Below the pieces are notes generated by a model that had not been told where the DNA came from, did not search any database, and saw only the letters and a program-made list of their open reading frames with translations. Shown here piece after piece: positions 16,266 through 24,599 of a stretch of DNA of 64,000 nucleotides (within the stretch, counting starts at the first letter, position 1; each line of letters opens with the position of its first letter). The stretch is from contig SCMV01000013.1 in assembly GCA_005502875.1 (NCBI GenBank), forward strand, positions 22,267 to 86,266, read 5' to 3'. Both the position numbers and the translations under genes were made by a program. Source of the DNA: Comamonadaceae bacterium 2PF (GTDB lineage Bacteria > Pseudomonadota > Gammaproteobacteria > Burkholderiales > Burkholderiaceae_C).

Positions 16266-17468
16266 TCACCAGGATGTCTCGTGCTCCGGCGTCGCCTTGA
16301 TGCGATGGATCGACAGGTCGGCGCCTTCGAACTCCTCTTCCTGCGACAGGCGCAGGCCCAGGGCCTTGTTGAGCACCCCGTAAACCAGCAGACCCGAGGC
16401 CAACGCGAAGGCCACCACGCCCAGCGTGCCCACGGTCTGCGTCAGCAGGCTCACGCCGCCTGCGCCGCCGAGTTCGGTCTGCCCGAAGATGCCGGCCGCG
16501 ATCCCTCCCCAGGCGCCGCACAAGCCGTGCAGCGGCCAAACGCCCAACACGTCGTCGATCTTCCACTTGTTCTGCACCAGGGTGAACATCAGCACGAAGA
16601 TGGCACCTGCGATGCCGCCAACCACCAGCGCACCCGCTGGATGCATGATGTCCGAGCCAGCGCAAACCGCCACCAGGCCAGCCAGGGGGCCGTTGTAGGC
16701 GAAGCCGGGGTCGTTGCGGCCCATGAGCACGGCCACCAGCGTGCCGCCCACCAGCGCCATCAGCGAGTTCACTGCCACCAGGCCGGAGATCTTGTCGATG
16801 GTCTGCGCGCTCATCACGTTGAAGCCAAACCAGCCCACGGCCAGGATCCAGGAGCCCAGCGCCAGGAACGGGATGCTCGAGGGTGGGTGGGCCGAGATCT
16901 CGCCGTTCTTGCGGTAGCGGTTGCGGCGCGCGCCCAGGATGAGCACGGCCGGCAGTGCCAGCCAACCGCCAAACGCGTGGACCACCACCGAGCCAGCAAA
17001 GTCGTGCATGGGTGTGCCCGAGAGCGACTGCAGCCAGTCGCCCACACCGAACTTGTTGTTCCAGATGGCGCCTTCGCACAGCGGGTAGAACACGCCCACG
17101 ATGGCGGCCGTGGCGATCAACTGCGGGCCGAACTTGGCGCGCTCGGCGATGCCGCCTGAAATGATGGCGGGGATGGCCGCAGCGAAGGTCAGCAGGAAGA
17201 AGAACTTCACCAGCGCGTAGCCGTTGTTCTGGGCCAGGGTGCCGGCGCCGGCGTAGAAGTCCACACCGTAGGCGATGGTGTAGCCCACGAAGAAGTAGGC
17301 CAGCGTCGAGACGCAGAAATCGACCAGGATCTTGACCAGGGCGTTGACCTGGTTCTTGTGCCTGACGGTGCCCAGCTCGAGGAAGGCGAAGCCGGCGTGC
17401 ATGGCGAGCACCATCACGGCGCCCAGGAGGATGAACAGCGCGTCAGCGCCTTGTTTGAGTTGATCCAT
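16266..17468 (-). CDS. amtB: Ammonium transporter AmtB
   Basis: A 400-residue Amt/Rh channel with about 11 membrane helices and no signal peptide. Diagnostic stretches are FAFLELGTVRHKNQVNAL, FFLLTFAAAIPAIISGGIAERAKF, MHDFAGSVVVHAFGGWLALPA (pore His) and IMHPAGALVVGGIAGAI. It carries NH4+/NH3 into the cell and is normally shut by the PII protein GlnK. No glnK gene precedes it here, although glnK-amtB is the usual pair. The start at 17468 fits homologues that begin with MDQLKQGADALF. Upstream lie a sigma-54 promoter and an NtrC-type palindrome, so it should be induced under nitrogen limitation. Confidence 0.95.
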   Translation of the reverse strand: MDQLKQGADALFILLGAVMVLAMHAGFAFLELGTVRHKNQVNALVKILVDFCVSTLAYFFVGYTIAYGVDFYAGAGTLAQNNGYALVKFFFLLTFAAAIPAIISGGIAERAKFGPQLIATAAIVGVFYPLCEGAIWNNKFGVGDWLQSLSGTPMHDFAGSVVVHAFGGWLALPAVLILGARRNRYRKNGEISAHPPSSIPFLALGSWILAVGWFGFNVMSAQTIDKISGLVAVNSLMALVGGTLVAVLMGRNDPGFAYNGPLAGLVAVCAGSDIMHPAGALVVGGIAGAIFVLMFTLVQNKWKIDDVLGVWPLHGLCGAWGGIAAGIFGQTELGGAGGVSLLTQTVGTLGVVAFALASGLLVYGVLNKALGLRLSQEEEFEGADLSIHRIKATPEHETSW

Positions 17469-17545
17469 TGTTTGGTTCCACAGCGGAAGTGGCCGCACCG
17501 ATCTGAGTCGGTTGGGGCCTGGTACGTCAGAAAGCACCAAAAGCA

Positions 17546-17561
17546 TGCAAAATGCATGCCT
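17546..17561 (-). promoter_or_regulatory. Sigma-54 promoter of amtB
   Basis: On the minus strand the sequence AGGCATGCATTTTGCA has GG and GC separated by exactly 10 bases and matches the consensus TGGCAC-N5-TTGCA at nine of eleven positions. It lies about 80 bp upstream of the amtB start. The -12 half is also part of a palindrome (GCATGCAAAATGCATGC). Confidence 0.75.
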
Positions 17562-17638
17562 GATTTTGGGGCGACGGTGGCCTTTTTCAGCCCCCAAGAT
17601 GGGTCACATTGGTGCGTTTGAGTGCTGTTCTGATTTTG

Positions 17639-17655
17639 TGCACCTATGTTGTGCA
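17639..17655. promoter_or_regulatory. NtrC-type binding site upstream of amtB
   Basis: TGCACC-N5-TGTGCA differs in one base from the dyad TGCACC-N5-GGTGCA of enterobacterial NtrC sites. Its centre is about 112 bp upstream of the expected amtB transcription start, the usual distance for an NtrC enhancer. ntrC itself is at 52.7 kb. Confidence 0.6.
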
Positions 17656-17804
17656 AGTTGACGTGACGGCGTGCGTGATGCGCTTGGATGGCCAAGGCCC
17701 CTTTTCTCACGCCAGGGCATCGCCATGCCCGCGTCTCGCCGGACAATGTCGGCTGTCACCCGACATCAGCCCAACCAGCGCGGACCCCTTGCGGTCCCTT
17801 TCAC

Positions 17805-18293
17805 ATGAGCGCACCAGCCATCCGCATCGGAGAAGGGTGGGACACCCACGCCCTCGTCATCGGCCGCCCCCTGACATTGGGCGGCATCACCATTCCCCAC
17901 ACCCATGGCCTGCTCGGGCACTCCGACGCAGACGCGCTGTTGCACGCCATCACCGATGCGCTGCTGGGCGCCGCCGGACTGGGTGACATCGGCCGCCACT
18001 TCCCGGACACAGACGAGCGCTTCAAGGGCGCCGACTCCGTTGTGCTTTTGCAAGAGGCCCATCGGCGGGTGATGGCGGCTGGCTGGGGGGTCGTCAACCT
18101 GGACACCACCATCGTGGCCCAGGCGCCCAAGATGGCGCCCCACATCGGCGCCATGCGCCAGCGCATCGCCCAGGCCCTGGGGCTCGACGAGTCGCTCGTC
18201 AACGTCAAGGCCAAAACGGCCGAGAAGATGGGGCCGGTGGGCGAGGGCCGGGCGATCGAGACCCGGGCGGTCTGCCTGCTCTATCGACTTTGA
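17805..18293 (+). CDS. ispF: 2-C-methyl-D-erythritol 2,4-cyclodiphosphate synthase IspF
   Basis: A 162-residue enzyme that converts CDP-ME 2-phosphate to MEcPP in the isoprenoid pathway. It has the zinc motif [10 protein letters not shown] (Asp-x-His), [19 protein letters not shown], the [14 protein letters not shown] loop, and the C-terminal [18 protein letters not shown] typical of IspF. The ATG at 17805 is chosen because the homologues start about nine residues before GWDTH; an upstream ATG at 17688 adds 39 unrelated residues. Its usual neighbour ispD lies 3.8 kb upstream, separated by four genes on the opposite strand, so the two are no longer co-transcribed. Confidence 0.95.
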   Translation: MSAPAIRIGEGWDTHALVIGRPLTLGGITIPHTHGLLGHSDADALLHAITDALLGAAGLGDIGRHFPDTDERFKGADSVVLLQEAHRRVMAAGWGVVNLDTTIVAQAPKMAPHIGAMRQRIAQALGLDESLVNVKAKTAEKMGPVGEGRAIETRAVCLLYRL

Positions 18294-18386
18294 TCAGGCG
18301 GCACCGTGATTGGCCGCTAGGACAGTCCGCGCTGCTCCTCGCCCGGTTGACGTGAGCCTTGGGGGACGGGACTCAGCTTGGGCTCA

Positions 18387-19715
18387 TCAAGGCGCGCGCT
18401 TGAGCCGGATGTGCGCCACCAGTCCACCACCCGGCGCATTCGCCAGCTCGAACGAGCCACCCATGCGCTGAAGGGCCTTGTCCACGATGGCCAGGCCAAG
18501 GCCTGCACCGGTGGCAGCGGTGCGCGCGGCGTCGCCTCGGAAGAAAGGCGTGGTCAACTGCGGCAGCTTTTCGGGTGCCACACCAGGTCCGTGGTCGCGC
18601 ACCGACAAGATCACCCAGGCGCCTGAGCGCGTGTAGCTCACGTCCACGTTGGTCACGCCCGTGTAGGTGTTGCGACCGTAGCGGCGGGCGTTCTCGAACA
18701 GGTTGGTCAGCACGCGGCCCAGCTCGGTCTCGTCGGCCATGACCCGGGTGTCAATCGGCAGCTTGGCCGTGATGCGGATGCGCTTGGTGTCGCGGAACTG
18801 GCTGATCGCCTTGTCGACCACGCTCGAGACATGCACCGCCACCAGCTCGACCTCGCCCGGGCGTGCGTAGTCCATGAACTTGTCGATGATGGCGTCGAGC
18901 TGGTCGATGTCGGCGGCCATGTTGCGCTTGGCCTCCTCGTCGACCACGCTCATCTCGGCCTCCAGCCGCATGCGGGCCAGCGGCGTGCGCAGGTCGTGCG
19001 AGATGCCAGCGAGCATCACAGCCCGGTCCTCTTCCACCTTGGCCAGCTCACGCGCCATGCGGTTGAAGCCCTGGTTCACCTCGCGGATCTCGCGCGTGAT
19101 CATCGATTCGTCGAGCACCGAGTCGTACTCGCCTTCGCGGATCCGGCTGGCCGCGAACGACAGCTCCTTGAGCGGCTGGTTGATGAGCCGCGCGATGATG
19201 GCCGAGCCCAGCACCGTGGCCACCAGCGCGATGCCCACCCAGATGAACCAGGTGCCGGCCGCCATCGGCTCGACCCGGGTCGGATCGGCCTGCAGCCAGT
19301 AGTTGTCTCGCTCGATCTGAAAGCCCACCCACAGCCCCGGCACGCCGTTGACGCTGCTGGCCACCACCGTGGTCGGTCCCAGGCGCGAGCGCAACTGTTC
19401 CCCGATGGCGCGCGTGAAGCGGCTGATCTCGAAGGCCTCGAAACGATCCGATGGTTCACGCGGCTTGAGGCGTATGGACTCCTGGTCCGACAGGGTCTTG
19501 ATCAGCGTGAGCCGATTGATGCTGTCGGAATAGCGCAGCGCCGCCCGCGACAGGTTGACCAGGCTGGCGATCTGCTGGGCGGCCTGGACCGCGCGCGGCT
19601 CGAATTCGAGCGCACGGAAGGTCTGGACCCAGGCGAAGATGCCGGCCGTCAGCAGCAGGCCAAGCAGGATGAAGGTGCGCCAAAAGAGGCTGAGAGCGAA
19701 CCGCTTTCTTGGCAT
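18387..19715 (-). CDS. EnvZ-type sensor histidine kinase
   Basis: A 442-residue inner-membrane kinase: helix 1 (residues 12-32), periplasmic domain (about 33-153), helix 2 (about 155-175), HAMP, HisKA with His240 in GISHDLRTPLARMRLE, then HATPase with NLFENARRYGRN (N box), RDHGPGVAP (G1) and GAGLGLAIVDKA (G2). It would phosphorylate the OmpR-type regulator encoded just upstream in the same operon, only 3 bp away. The pattern is that of EnvZ/OmpR-like pairs that respond to osmolarity or envelope state; the actual signal is not evident from the periplasmic domain. Confidence 0.9.
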   Translation of the reverse strand: MPRKRFALSLFWRTFILLGLLLTAGIFAWVQTFRALEFEPRAVQAAQQIASLVNLSRAALRYSDSINRLTLIKTLSDQESIRLKPREPSDRFEAFEISRFTRAIGEQLRSRLGPTTVVASSVNGVPGLWVGFQIERDNYWLQADPTRVEPMAAGTWFIWVGIALVATVLGSAIIARLINQPLKELSFAASRIREGEYDSVLDESMITREIREVNQGFNRMARELAKVEEDRAVMLAGISHDLRTPLARMRLEAEMSVVDEEAKRNMAADIDQLDAIIDKFMDYARPGEVELVAVHVSSVVDKAISQFRDTKRIRITAKLPIDTRVMADETELGRVLTNLFENARRYGRNTYTGVTNVDVSYTRSGAWVILSVRDHGPGVAPEKLPQLTTPFFRGDAARTAATGAGLGLAIVDKALQRMGGSFELANAPGGGLVAHIRLKRAP

Positions 19716-19718
19716 CGA

Positions 19719-20456
19719 TCAGGCCCCGCCGTCCGGCACGAACACATAACCCACGCCCCACACCGTCTGGATGTAGCGAGGTTGTGCCGGATCGGGCTCG
19801 ATCATCTTGCGCAGGCGCGAGATCTGCACATCGAGGCTGCGATCGAACGGTTCGAACTCGCGGCCACGCGCCAGTTGGGCCAGCTTGTCGCGGCTGAGCG
19901 GCTGGCGCGGGTGGCGCACCAGGGCCTTGAGCATCGAGAACTCGCCGGTGGTCAGCGCGATGGGCTCGCCTTCCTTGCTCAGGCGACGCAGGGCCAGGTC
20001 GAACTCGAAGGGCCCGAAGGTGACGGTCTGCGCCTCTTTGGCGGGTGCGCCCGGGGCTTCCTGGGCCGGGCGGCGGCGCAGCACAGCGTGGATGCGGGCG
20101 AGCAGCTCGCGAGGGTTGAAGGGCTTGGGCAGGTAGTCGTCGGCACCGACTTCCAGGCCCACGATGCGGTCGACGTCCTCGACCTTGGCCGTGAGCATGA
20201 TGATGGGCGTGACGTCGTTGGCCGCGCGCAGGCGACGGCAGATGGACAGGCCATCTTCACCGGGCAGCATCAGGTCGAGCACGATCAGGTCGACCGTTTC
20301 GCGGGTGAGCAGGCGGTTGAGCGCCTTGGCATCTTCTGCCAGGAGCACCTCGAAGCCTTCCTGGCTCAGGTAGCGCCTCAGCAGGTCGCGGATCCGAGCA
20401 TCGTCGTCCACCACGAGGACGCGGTCGGGACGCTGGTTGGCGTTGTTGGAAGTCAT
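19719..20456 (-). CDS. OmpR-type response regulator
   Basis: A 245-residue regulator: receiver domain with the acidic pocket VVDDDA and phospho-acceptor Asp61 in LIVLDLMLPGEDG, Lys in AKVEDVD...LPKPFNPREL, an 18-residue Ala/Pro linker, and a winged-helix effector domain (FGPFEFDLALRRLSKEGEPIALTTGEFSMLKALV...). It binds DNA after phosphorylation by the kinase encoded next. Together they resemble OmpR/EnvZ of Burkholderiales. The 187-bp region to the divergent SIMPL gene holds two copies of TTGTAACAA in inverted order, which may be its own operator. Confidence 0.92.
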   Translation of the reverse strand: MTSNNANQRPDRVLVVDDDARIRDLLRRYLSQEGFEVLLAEDAKALNRLLTRETVDLIVLDLMLPGEDGLSICRRLRAANDVTPIIMLTAKVEDVDRIVGLEVGADDYLPKPFNPRELLARIHAVLRRRPAQEAPGAPAKEAQTVTFGPFEFDLALRRLSKEGEPIALTTGEFSMLKALVRHPRQPLSRDKLAQLARGREFEPFDRSLDVQISRLRKMIEPDPAQPRYIQTVWGVGYVFVPDGGA

Positions 20457-20473
20457 GGTGCGTTCCTAGGCAT

Positions 20474-20540
20474 TTGTAACAAGCGCGGATTGTGCGCAGT
20501 TTGCGGACCTCAAACGCCCGTATTTGACCGGTTGTTACAA
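20474..20540. promoter_or_regulatory. Inverted TTGTAACAA pair between the response regulator and the SIMPL gene
   Basis: TTGTAACAA at 20474-20482 and its exact reverse complement TTGTTACAA at 20532-20540 flank a 49-bp spacer in the divergent intergenic region. OmpR/PhoB-family proteins often bind repeated GTTACA-like half-sites. The second copy overlaps a TACAAT that could be a -10 for the rightward gene. Autoregulation is an inference. Confidence 0.35.
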
Positions 20541-20643
20541 TTCTTGCCCACTCATGACGCTCCCGTCAAGCTGAAAGGATGTCGGCGCCACAGGGGCATT
20601 TCGCGTTGAGAATGGGTCTCCAACTGATCGACAAAGGTTGACC

Positions 20644-21381
20644 ATGATCCTGTCCCGACGCCCCGCAGCCGTCCGCCAACTGACAACCGCCTGCCTGCTG
20701 GCTGCCGCCGCCTGCGGTGCAAATGCCGACGCCCCGCGCCAGGGCAGCGTGAACTTCAGCGCCACCGCCCACCGCGAAGTGGTGCAGGACGAGCTGACGG
20801 TCGTGCTCGAGGCCGTCAAGGACGGCAGCCAGGCCGCCGACGTGCAGGCCGAACTCAAGCGCTTGCTCGAAGCGGCCCTGACCGAGGCGCGTGCGCTCAC
20901 CAAGGGCGCTGCGCCCGAGGCGGTGAGCGTGCAGACCGGCGGCTTCAACCTCTACCCACGCTACGGCAACAACAGCCGGATCACTGGCTGGCAGGGCTCT
21001 GCCCAACTGGTCATCTCAGGCACCGACGCGGGCAAGGTGTCCACCGTCTCGGGCAAGCTCAACCAGCTCAACGTCACGCAGGTGCGCTATGGCCTGTCGC
21101 GGGCCTTGCGTGAGCAGCACGAAGCTTCTCTGACCACCGAAGCCATCCGACAGTTCAGGACCAGGGCCGGGCAATTGGCCACTGACTTCGGCATGAAAGG
21201 CTACACATTGGGTGCGGTGTCGGTGTCTTCCACCGACGCGGGTTTCGAGGGGCGTCCGGTGCCCATGATGGCGATGGCCAAGGCGGCCGCCGCCCCCATG
21301 GCCGACGCGGCCCTGCCGCTGGCGCCGGGCAAGGGCACGCTGACCATCACCGTGTCGGGTGATGTCTTCCTGCAGCCCTGA
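20644..21381 (+). CDS. SIMPL (DUF541) domain periplasmic protein
   Basis: A 245-residue protein with a Sec signal peptide (about residues 1-28, ending GANA) and a SIMPL/DUF541 domain: VNFSATAHREVVQDELTVVLEA, VQTGGFNLYPRYG, ITGWQGSAQLVISG and GYTLGAVSVSS. Members are secreted or outer-membrane proteins (E. coli YggE) that protect against oxidative stress by an unknown mechanism. The start at 20644 follows GGTTGACC; a TTG six bases earlier is in frame. It diverges from the OmpR-type regulator and could be one of its targets. The stop codon abuts the stop of the convergent bpt gene in the palindrome TGATCA. Confidence 0.85.
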   Translation: MILSRRPAAVRQLTTACLLAAAACGANADAPRQGSVNFSATAHREVVQDELTVVLEAVKDGSQAADVQAELKRLLEAALTEARALTKGAAPEAVSVQTGGFNLYPRYGNNSRITGWQGSAQLVISGTDAGKVSTVSGKLNQLNVTQVRYGLSRALREQHEASLTTEAIRQFRTRAGQLATDFGMKGYTLGAVSVSSTDAGFEGRPVPMMAMAKAAAAPMADAALPLAPGKGTLTITVSGDVFLQP

Positions 21382-22119
21382 TCAGCCCTCGCGCCACTGG
21401 CCGCCCAGCAGCAGCTGGTGCGGCCGAAAGCGCGTCTTGTAGACCATCTTGGGGCTGGCTTCGATCCAGTAACCCAGGTAGAGGTGCGCCAGCCCGAGGT
21501 CGCGCGTCTGCTCGATTTGCCACAGCACGTTGTAGGTGCCGTAGCTGGTGTCGGGCTCGGGTTCGTAGAACGTGTAGACCGCCGAGAGCCCGTCTTCGAG
21601 CACATCCAGCACGGACACCATCTTGAGTGCGCCGGGTCGCCCATCGGGCGACGCCGGTTCACGGAACTCGACCAGGCGAGAGTTGACCCGGCTGTGCAGC
21701 AGGAACTGGGTGTACTGGTCCACCGAATCGTGGTCCATGCCGCCGCCCTGGTGCCGGCCTCGCTGGTATCGCAGGTAAAGCTGGTAGTGTTCGGGGTTGA
21801 AATTCAACCTCAGCACACGCGCCTCGAGGTGCTGGTGGGCTCGCCAGGCCCGCACCTGGCTGCGCGAGGGCTGAAAGCGCTGCACCGGGATGCGCAAGGG
21901 CACACAGGCCTTGCAGCCGTCGCAATGCGGACGGTAGGTGAACATGCCACTGCGCCGAAAGCCGCTTGACACCAGTCCCGAATAAACGTCGGCGTTGATC
22001 AGGTGGCTGGGCGTGGCCACCTGCGAGCGCGCGGTGCGCCCGTCCAGGTAGCTGCAGGGGTAGGGCGCCGTCGCATAGAACTGCAGGGAAGCAAGCGGCA
22101 GGTCTTTGGGGTGCGTCAC
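21382..22119 (-). CDS. bpt: Aspartate/glutamate leucyltransferase Bpt (Ate1-type)
   Basis: A 245-residue transferase of the Ate/Bpt family: [21 protein letters not shown] near the N-terminus (Cys pair), [31 protein letters not shown] (CxxC cluster), and [38 protein letters not shown] near the C-terminus. It adds leucine from Leu-tRNA to N-terminal Asp or Glu, making proteins substrates for ClpS/ClpAP. It lies 19 bp downstream of aat, so the two N-degron transferases are one operon. Bacterial Ate-type proteins normally use leucine rather than arginine, which the name reflects. Confidence 0.93.
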   Translation of the reverse strand: MTHPKDLPLASLQFYATAPYPCSYLDGRTARSQVATPSHLINADVYSGLVSSGFRRSGMFTYRPHCDGCKACVPLRIPVQRFQPSRSQVRAWRAHQHLEARVLRLNFNPEHYQLYLRYQRGRHQGGGMDHDSVDQYTQFLLHSRVNSRLVEFREPASPDGRPGALKMVSVLDVLEDGLSAVYTFYEPEPDTSYGTYNVLWQIEQTRDLGLAHLYLGYWIEASPKMVYKTRFRPHQLLLGGQWREG

Positions 22120-22138
22120 GGCAGGTATCGCGAGGGGT

Positions 22139-22873
22139 TCACCGGGGGATCAGCTGATCCCAGAGTGAATCATGATAGGTCCATTCGGCGGGCCCAGATT
22201 CATCAACCACCTGCTTGAGGTGGGCCTCGAAATCCCCTCTTGGCCAGGGGCGGGCACCCAGGGAGGCCAGGTGGGAGGTCTCTTGCTGGCAGTCGATCAC
22301 CGGTAGGCCGTGAGCCCGGCAAAAGCAAACCAAAGCGGCCAGGGCGATCTTCGATGCGTCGGTGCGGTGCGAGAACATCGATTCACCGAAGAACATGCGG
22401 CCGATGTGGATGCCGTAGAGGCCGCCGACCAGTTCTCCGTTCACCCAGGTCTCGACGGAATGCACGTGGCCTTCGCGGTGCCACTGGCCGTAGGCGGCGC
22501 GCATCTCGGGCACGATCCAGGTGCCCCGTTGGCCCTCGCGAGGGGTCAGGGCGCAGTGGTGCATGACAGCGTCGAAGTGCGAGTCAAAGCGCACCTCGCA
22601 GCCCGGCGTGCGCCGAAAGCGCTGCAATGCCTTGCGCAGGGAGCGTGAGAGTTTGAACTCTGCCACGGGCAACACCATGCGAGGGTGGGTGCTCCACCAA
22701 AGGATGGGCTGGTCTTCGCCGAACCAAGGGAAGATGCCGCGGCGGTAGGCCTGAGCCAGGCGCCGGGTGCTCAGGTCTGCACCCGCAGCCAGCAAGCCGG
22801 GCGCGTCGGAGTCTGGGCCCAGCGCTTCGCGCGTGTCGGGGAACGGGGTGTCTGCTTCCAGCCAGGGGATCAT
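22139..22873 (-). CDS. aat: Leucyl/phenylalanyl-tRNA-protein transferase Aat
   Basis: A 244-residue enzyme that adds Leu or Phe to N-terminal Arg or Lys. Signature stretches are [84 protein letters not shown] and [19 protein letters not shown]. The product feeds ClpS-dependent degradation. It is the first gene of the aat-bpt pair. The ATG gives [17 protein letters not shown], as in homologues. Upstream lies the terminator of the phasin gene. Confidence 0.96.
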   Translation of the reverse strand: MIPWLEADTPFPDTREALGPDSDAPGLLAAGADLSTRRLAQAYRRGIFPWFGEDQPILWWSTHPRMVLPVAEFKLSRSLRKALQRFRRTPGCEVRFDSHFDAVMHHCALTPREGQRGTWIVPEMRAAYGQWHREGHVHSVETWVNGELVGGLYGIHIGRMFFGESMFSHRTDASKIALAALVCFCRAHGLPVIDCQQETSHLASLGARPWPRGDFEAHLKQVVDESGPAEWTYHDSLWDQLIPR

Positions 22874-22905
22874 GAACGAGCGGGCATTCAGGTGATGCGG
22901 GCAAG

Positions 22906-22934
22906 AAAAAAGCCCGGTGGCAAGCCACCGGGCT
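22906..22934 (-). terminator. Intrinsic terminator of the phasin transcript
   Basis: Minus-strand arms AGCCCGGTGG and CCACCGGGCT with a 4-base loop are followed by TTTTTTC. It lies 163 bp beyond the phasin stop and 33 bp before the aat start, leaving a structured 3' untranslated region. Confidence 0.92.
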
Positions 22935-23027
22935 GAAAGGTACCTTAGAAAAGGTTCGACAGGTACCGAGGAGACAACCTTTCAGGGAGTGCCGCTTGTC
23001 CAGAGCGGCCCTGATGAGATCAGGGCC
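22933..23027 (-). other. Structured 3' untranslated region of the phasin mRNA
   Basis: Between the phasin stop (23097) and its terminator there are two further stem-loops: GGCCCTGAT/ATCAGGGCC (23007-23027, 3-base loop) and long-range arms ACCTTTCAG/CTGAAAGGT (22977-22985 and 22933-22941) that enclose two GGTACC copies. No coding frame is evident. A stability element or a 3'-derived small RNA would both fit an abundant mRNA; neither is shown. Confidence 0.4.
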
Positions 23028-23096
23028 CGGTCAGGAAGTTCAAGCGACCGGCTCCGCAATCCTTGCAAAGATTTGTCAACCAGGGGCAGGCGCCAA

Positions 23097-23654
23097 TCAG
23101 GCGGCCTTGCGCTTGGCGGCCGTCGAAGCGGCCTGGGAAGCCTTGACGGCGGTGTTGGTCATGGCCTGGAAGTTGGCTTCGGCAACATCGGCAGCTTGCT
23201 TGGCAGCCTTGTGCACCGAGTCGAAAGCGTTGTTGGCAGCGGCGACAGCCGACTTGACCAGCACGACGGCGTTTTCGGTGCCGGCGGGGGCGTTCTTGAC
23301 GGCGTTGTCAACGACGGCAGCGAACTTCTTCTGGGCATCGGAGACTTGCGATTCGGCCAGCTTGCTGACTTCGGCGCTGGTGGTCGAGGCGATGTCATAC
23401 AGGTGGCGGCCGTAGGCGGCGGCCTTTTCGGCGGAGGGTTGCAGCAGCGCAGCTTGCAGGGCCATCAGTTCCTGGGCGTCCTTGACAGCCAGCACAGCCT
23501 TGGCGTGCTCGGAAGCTTCTTCCAGCGAGGTCTTGGCGACTTGCAGGTTCAGCTCGACGACCTTCTCGACGCCTTCGAAGGCCTTCTGGCCCAGGTCGAA
23601 CAGGGTGGCCAGGCTGGCTTTTTGGGAGGCGAGGATTTGTTCGGCAGTCAGCAT
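23097..23654 (-). CDS. phaP: Phasin family protein
   Basis: A 185-residue Ala/Lys/Glu-rich amphipathic helical protein of the phasin_2 family: [41 protein letters not shown], later [21 protein letters not shown], ending in the basic AKRKAA. Phasins coat polyhydroxyalkanoate granules and set their size and number. The start at 23654 has GGAG seven bases upstream and matches homologues; an in-frame extension to 23831 lies in the promoter region. It has its own strong promoter and terminator, so it is a single-gene transcript, probably abundant. The gene implies that this organism stores PHA. Confidence 0.92.
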   Translation of the reverse strand: MLTAEQILASQKASLATLFDLGQKAFEGVEKVVELNLQVAKTSLEEASEHAKAVLAVKDAQELMALQAALLQPSAEKAAAYGRHLYDIASTTSAEVSKLAESQVSDAQKKFAAVVDNAVKNAPAGTENAVVLVKSAVAAANNAFDSVHKAAKQAADVAEANFQAMTNTAVKASQAASTAAKRKAA

Positions 23655-23703
23655 TTCAATCTCCGTTATGAAGGGTTGATCGCAAACCGCAGCTTCGAAC
23701 TTC

Positions 23704-23757
23704 AATTGCTGCGTTGCAACATGACTCGAAGTATAGGAGCGCCATCGGCGATTGCAA
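23704..23757 (-). promoter_or_regulatory. Phasin promoter with TGC-rich operator-like sequence
   Basis: On the minus strand TTGCAA (23757-23752) and TATACT (23735-23730) are 16 bp apart, a good sigma-70 promoter. Just downstream, around the expected start, TTGCTGCGTTGCAAC (23706-23720, plus strand) repeats TGC/GCA half-sites like those described for the PHA regulator PhaR. Repression by PhaR is an inference from resemblance. Confidence 0.5.
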
Positions 23758-23843
23758 GCACTTTTTTGTGCGGTGCAGCAACCGTTTGCAACTTTGTCTT
23801 GTTTTTGACAATCAAAGGTGTGTCGGATCACGGCGGGACGGGG

Positions 23844-23871
23844 TTGCCCACCTCGCCGCCTCGCCTACACT
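23844..23871 (+). promoter_or_regulatory. Candidate sigma-70 promoter of ppa
   Basis: TTGCCC (23844-23849) and TACACT (23866-23871) with a 16-bp spacer predict a transcript starting near 23878, about 38 bases before the ppa ATG. Confidence 0.45.
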
Positions 23872-23915
23872 CTCGACTTCACCGCATCCCAACTGCCCAC
23901 AGCTGACAGATCACC

Positions 23916-24449
23916 ATGAGCCTGCTCAACGTCCCCGCCGGCGCCAAGGCGCCTGACGTCTTCAACGTCATCATCGAGATCCCCGCCAACGCCGACCCGA
24001 TCAAGTACGAGATCGACCACGAGACCGGTGCGGTCTTCGTCGACCGTTTCATGGGCACGGCCATGCACTACCCCTGCAACTACGGCTACGTGCCCCAGAC
24101 CATCGCCGCCGATGGCGATCCGGTCGATGTGCTGGTCGTGACCCCCTTCCCCTTGCAGCCTGGCGTGGTCATCCCTTGCCGCCCCCTGGGCATCCTGAAG
24201 ATGGAAGACGAGGCCGGTGGTGACTCCAAGCTGGTGGCCGTGCCGACCGAGAAAATCTGCGCCATGTACAAGGGCATCCAGAAGCTGGAAGACCTGCCCG
24301 AGTTGCTGATCGCCCAGATCAAACACTTCTTCGAGCACTACAAGGACCTGGAGCCCGGCAAGTGGGTGAAGGTGGTCGGCTGGGCCGGCATCGGGGACGC
24401 CAAGGCCGAAGTGGTCACGGGCCTGGAAAGCTTCAAGAAGCAACACTGA
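23916..24449 (+). CDS. ppa: Inorganic pyrophosphatase
   Basis: A 177-residue family I pyrophosphatase. It has [56 protein letters not shown] (the D-x-D-P-x-D metal-binding signature) and [15 protein letters not shown] near the C-terminus. It hydrolyses pyrophosphate from biosynthetic reactions in the cytosol. The start follows a GACAGATCACC leader without a strong Shine-Dalgarno match. It is divergent from the phasin gene and is followed by its own terminator, so it is probably monocistronic. Confidence 0.97.
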   Translation: MSLLNVPAGAKAPDVFNVIIEIPANADPIKYEIDHETGAVFVDRFMGTAMHYPCNYGYVPQTIAADGDPVDVLVVTPFPLQPGVVIPCRPLGILKMEDEAGGDSKLVAVPTEKICAMYKGIQKLEDLPELLIAQIKHFFEHYKDLEPGKWVKVVGWAGIGDAKAEVVTGLESFKKQH

Positions 24450-24482
24450 GTGGAGCAGGGCGCATGTCGCCCGTTCTGACTG

Positions 24483-24519
24483 AAGCCGCCTGTGCCGCGT
24501 CCGGACCAGGCGGTTTTTT
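24483..24519 (+). terminator. Intrinsic terminator of ppa
   Basis: Arms AAGCCGCCTG and CAGGCGGTT with a 14-base loop, followed by TTTTTTC, lie 34 bp after the ppa stop. Confidence 0.75.
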
Positions 24520-24599
24520 CATGGCCAAGGCCCGCGGTGGCGTGAGGCGTTTCATGGCGGTGTGTGCCGACGGCGCGGTGCCCGTTGTTGCGGGTTAAC

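Larger units (their letters stand above)
17469..17804. other. Divergent amtB/ispF intergenic region (336 bp)
   Basis: It holds the amtB leader and its sigma-54 elements on the minus strand (annotated separately) and the ispF upstream region on the plus strand. A GACAAT at about 17743 could belong to an ispF promoter but has no clear -35. No small gene could be supported; the short reading frames lack ribosome sites. Confidence 0.6.
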
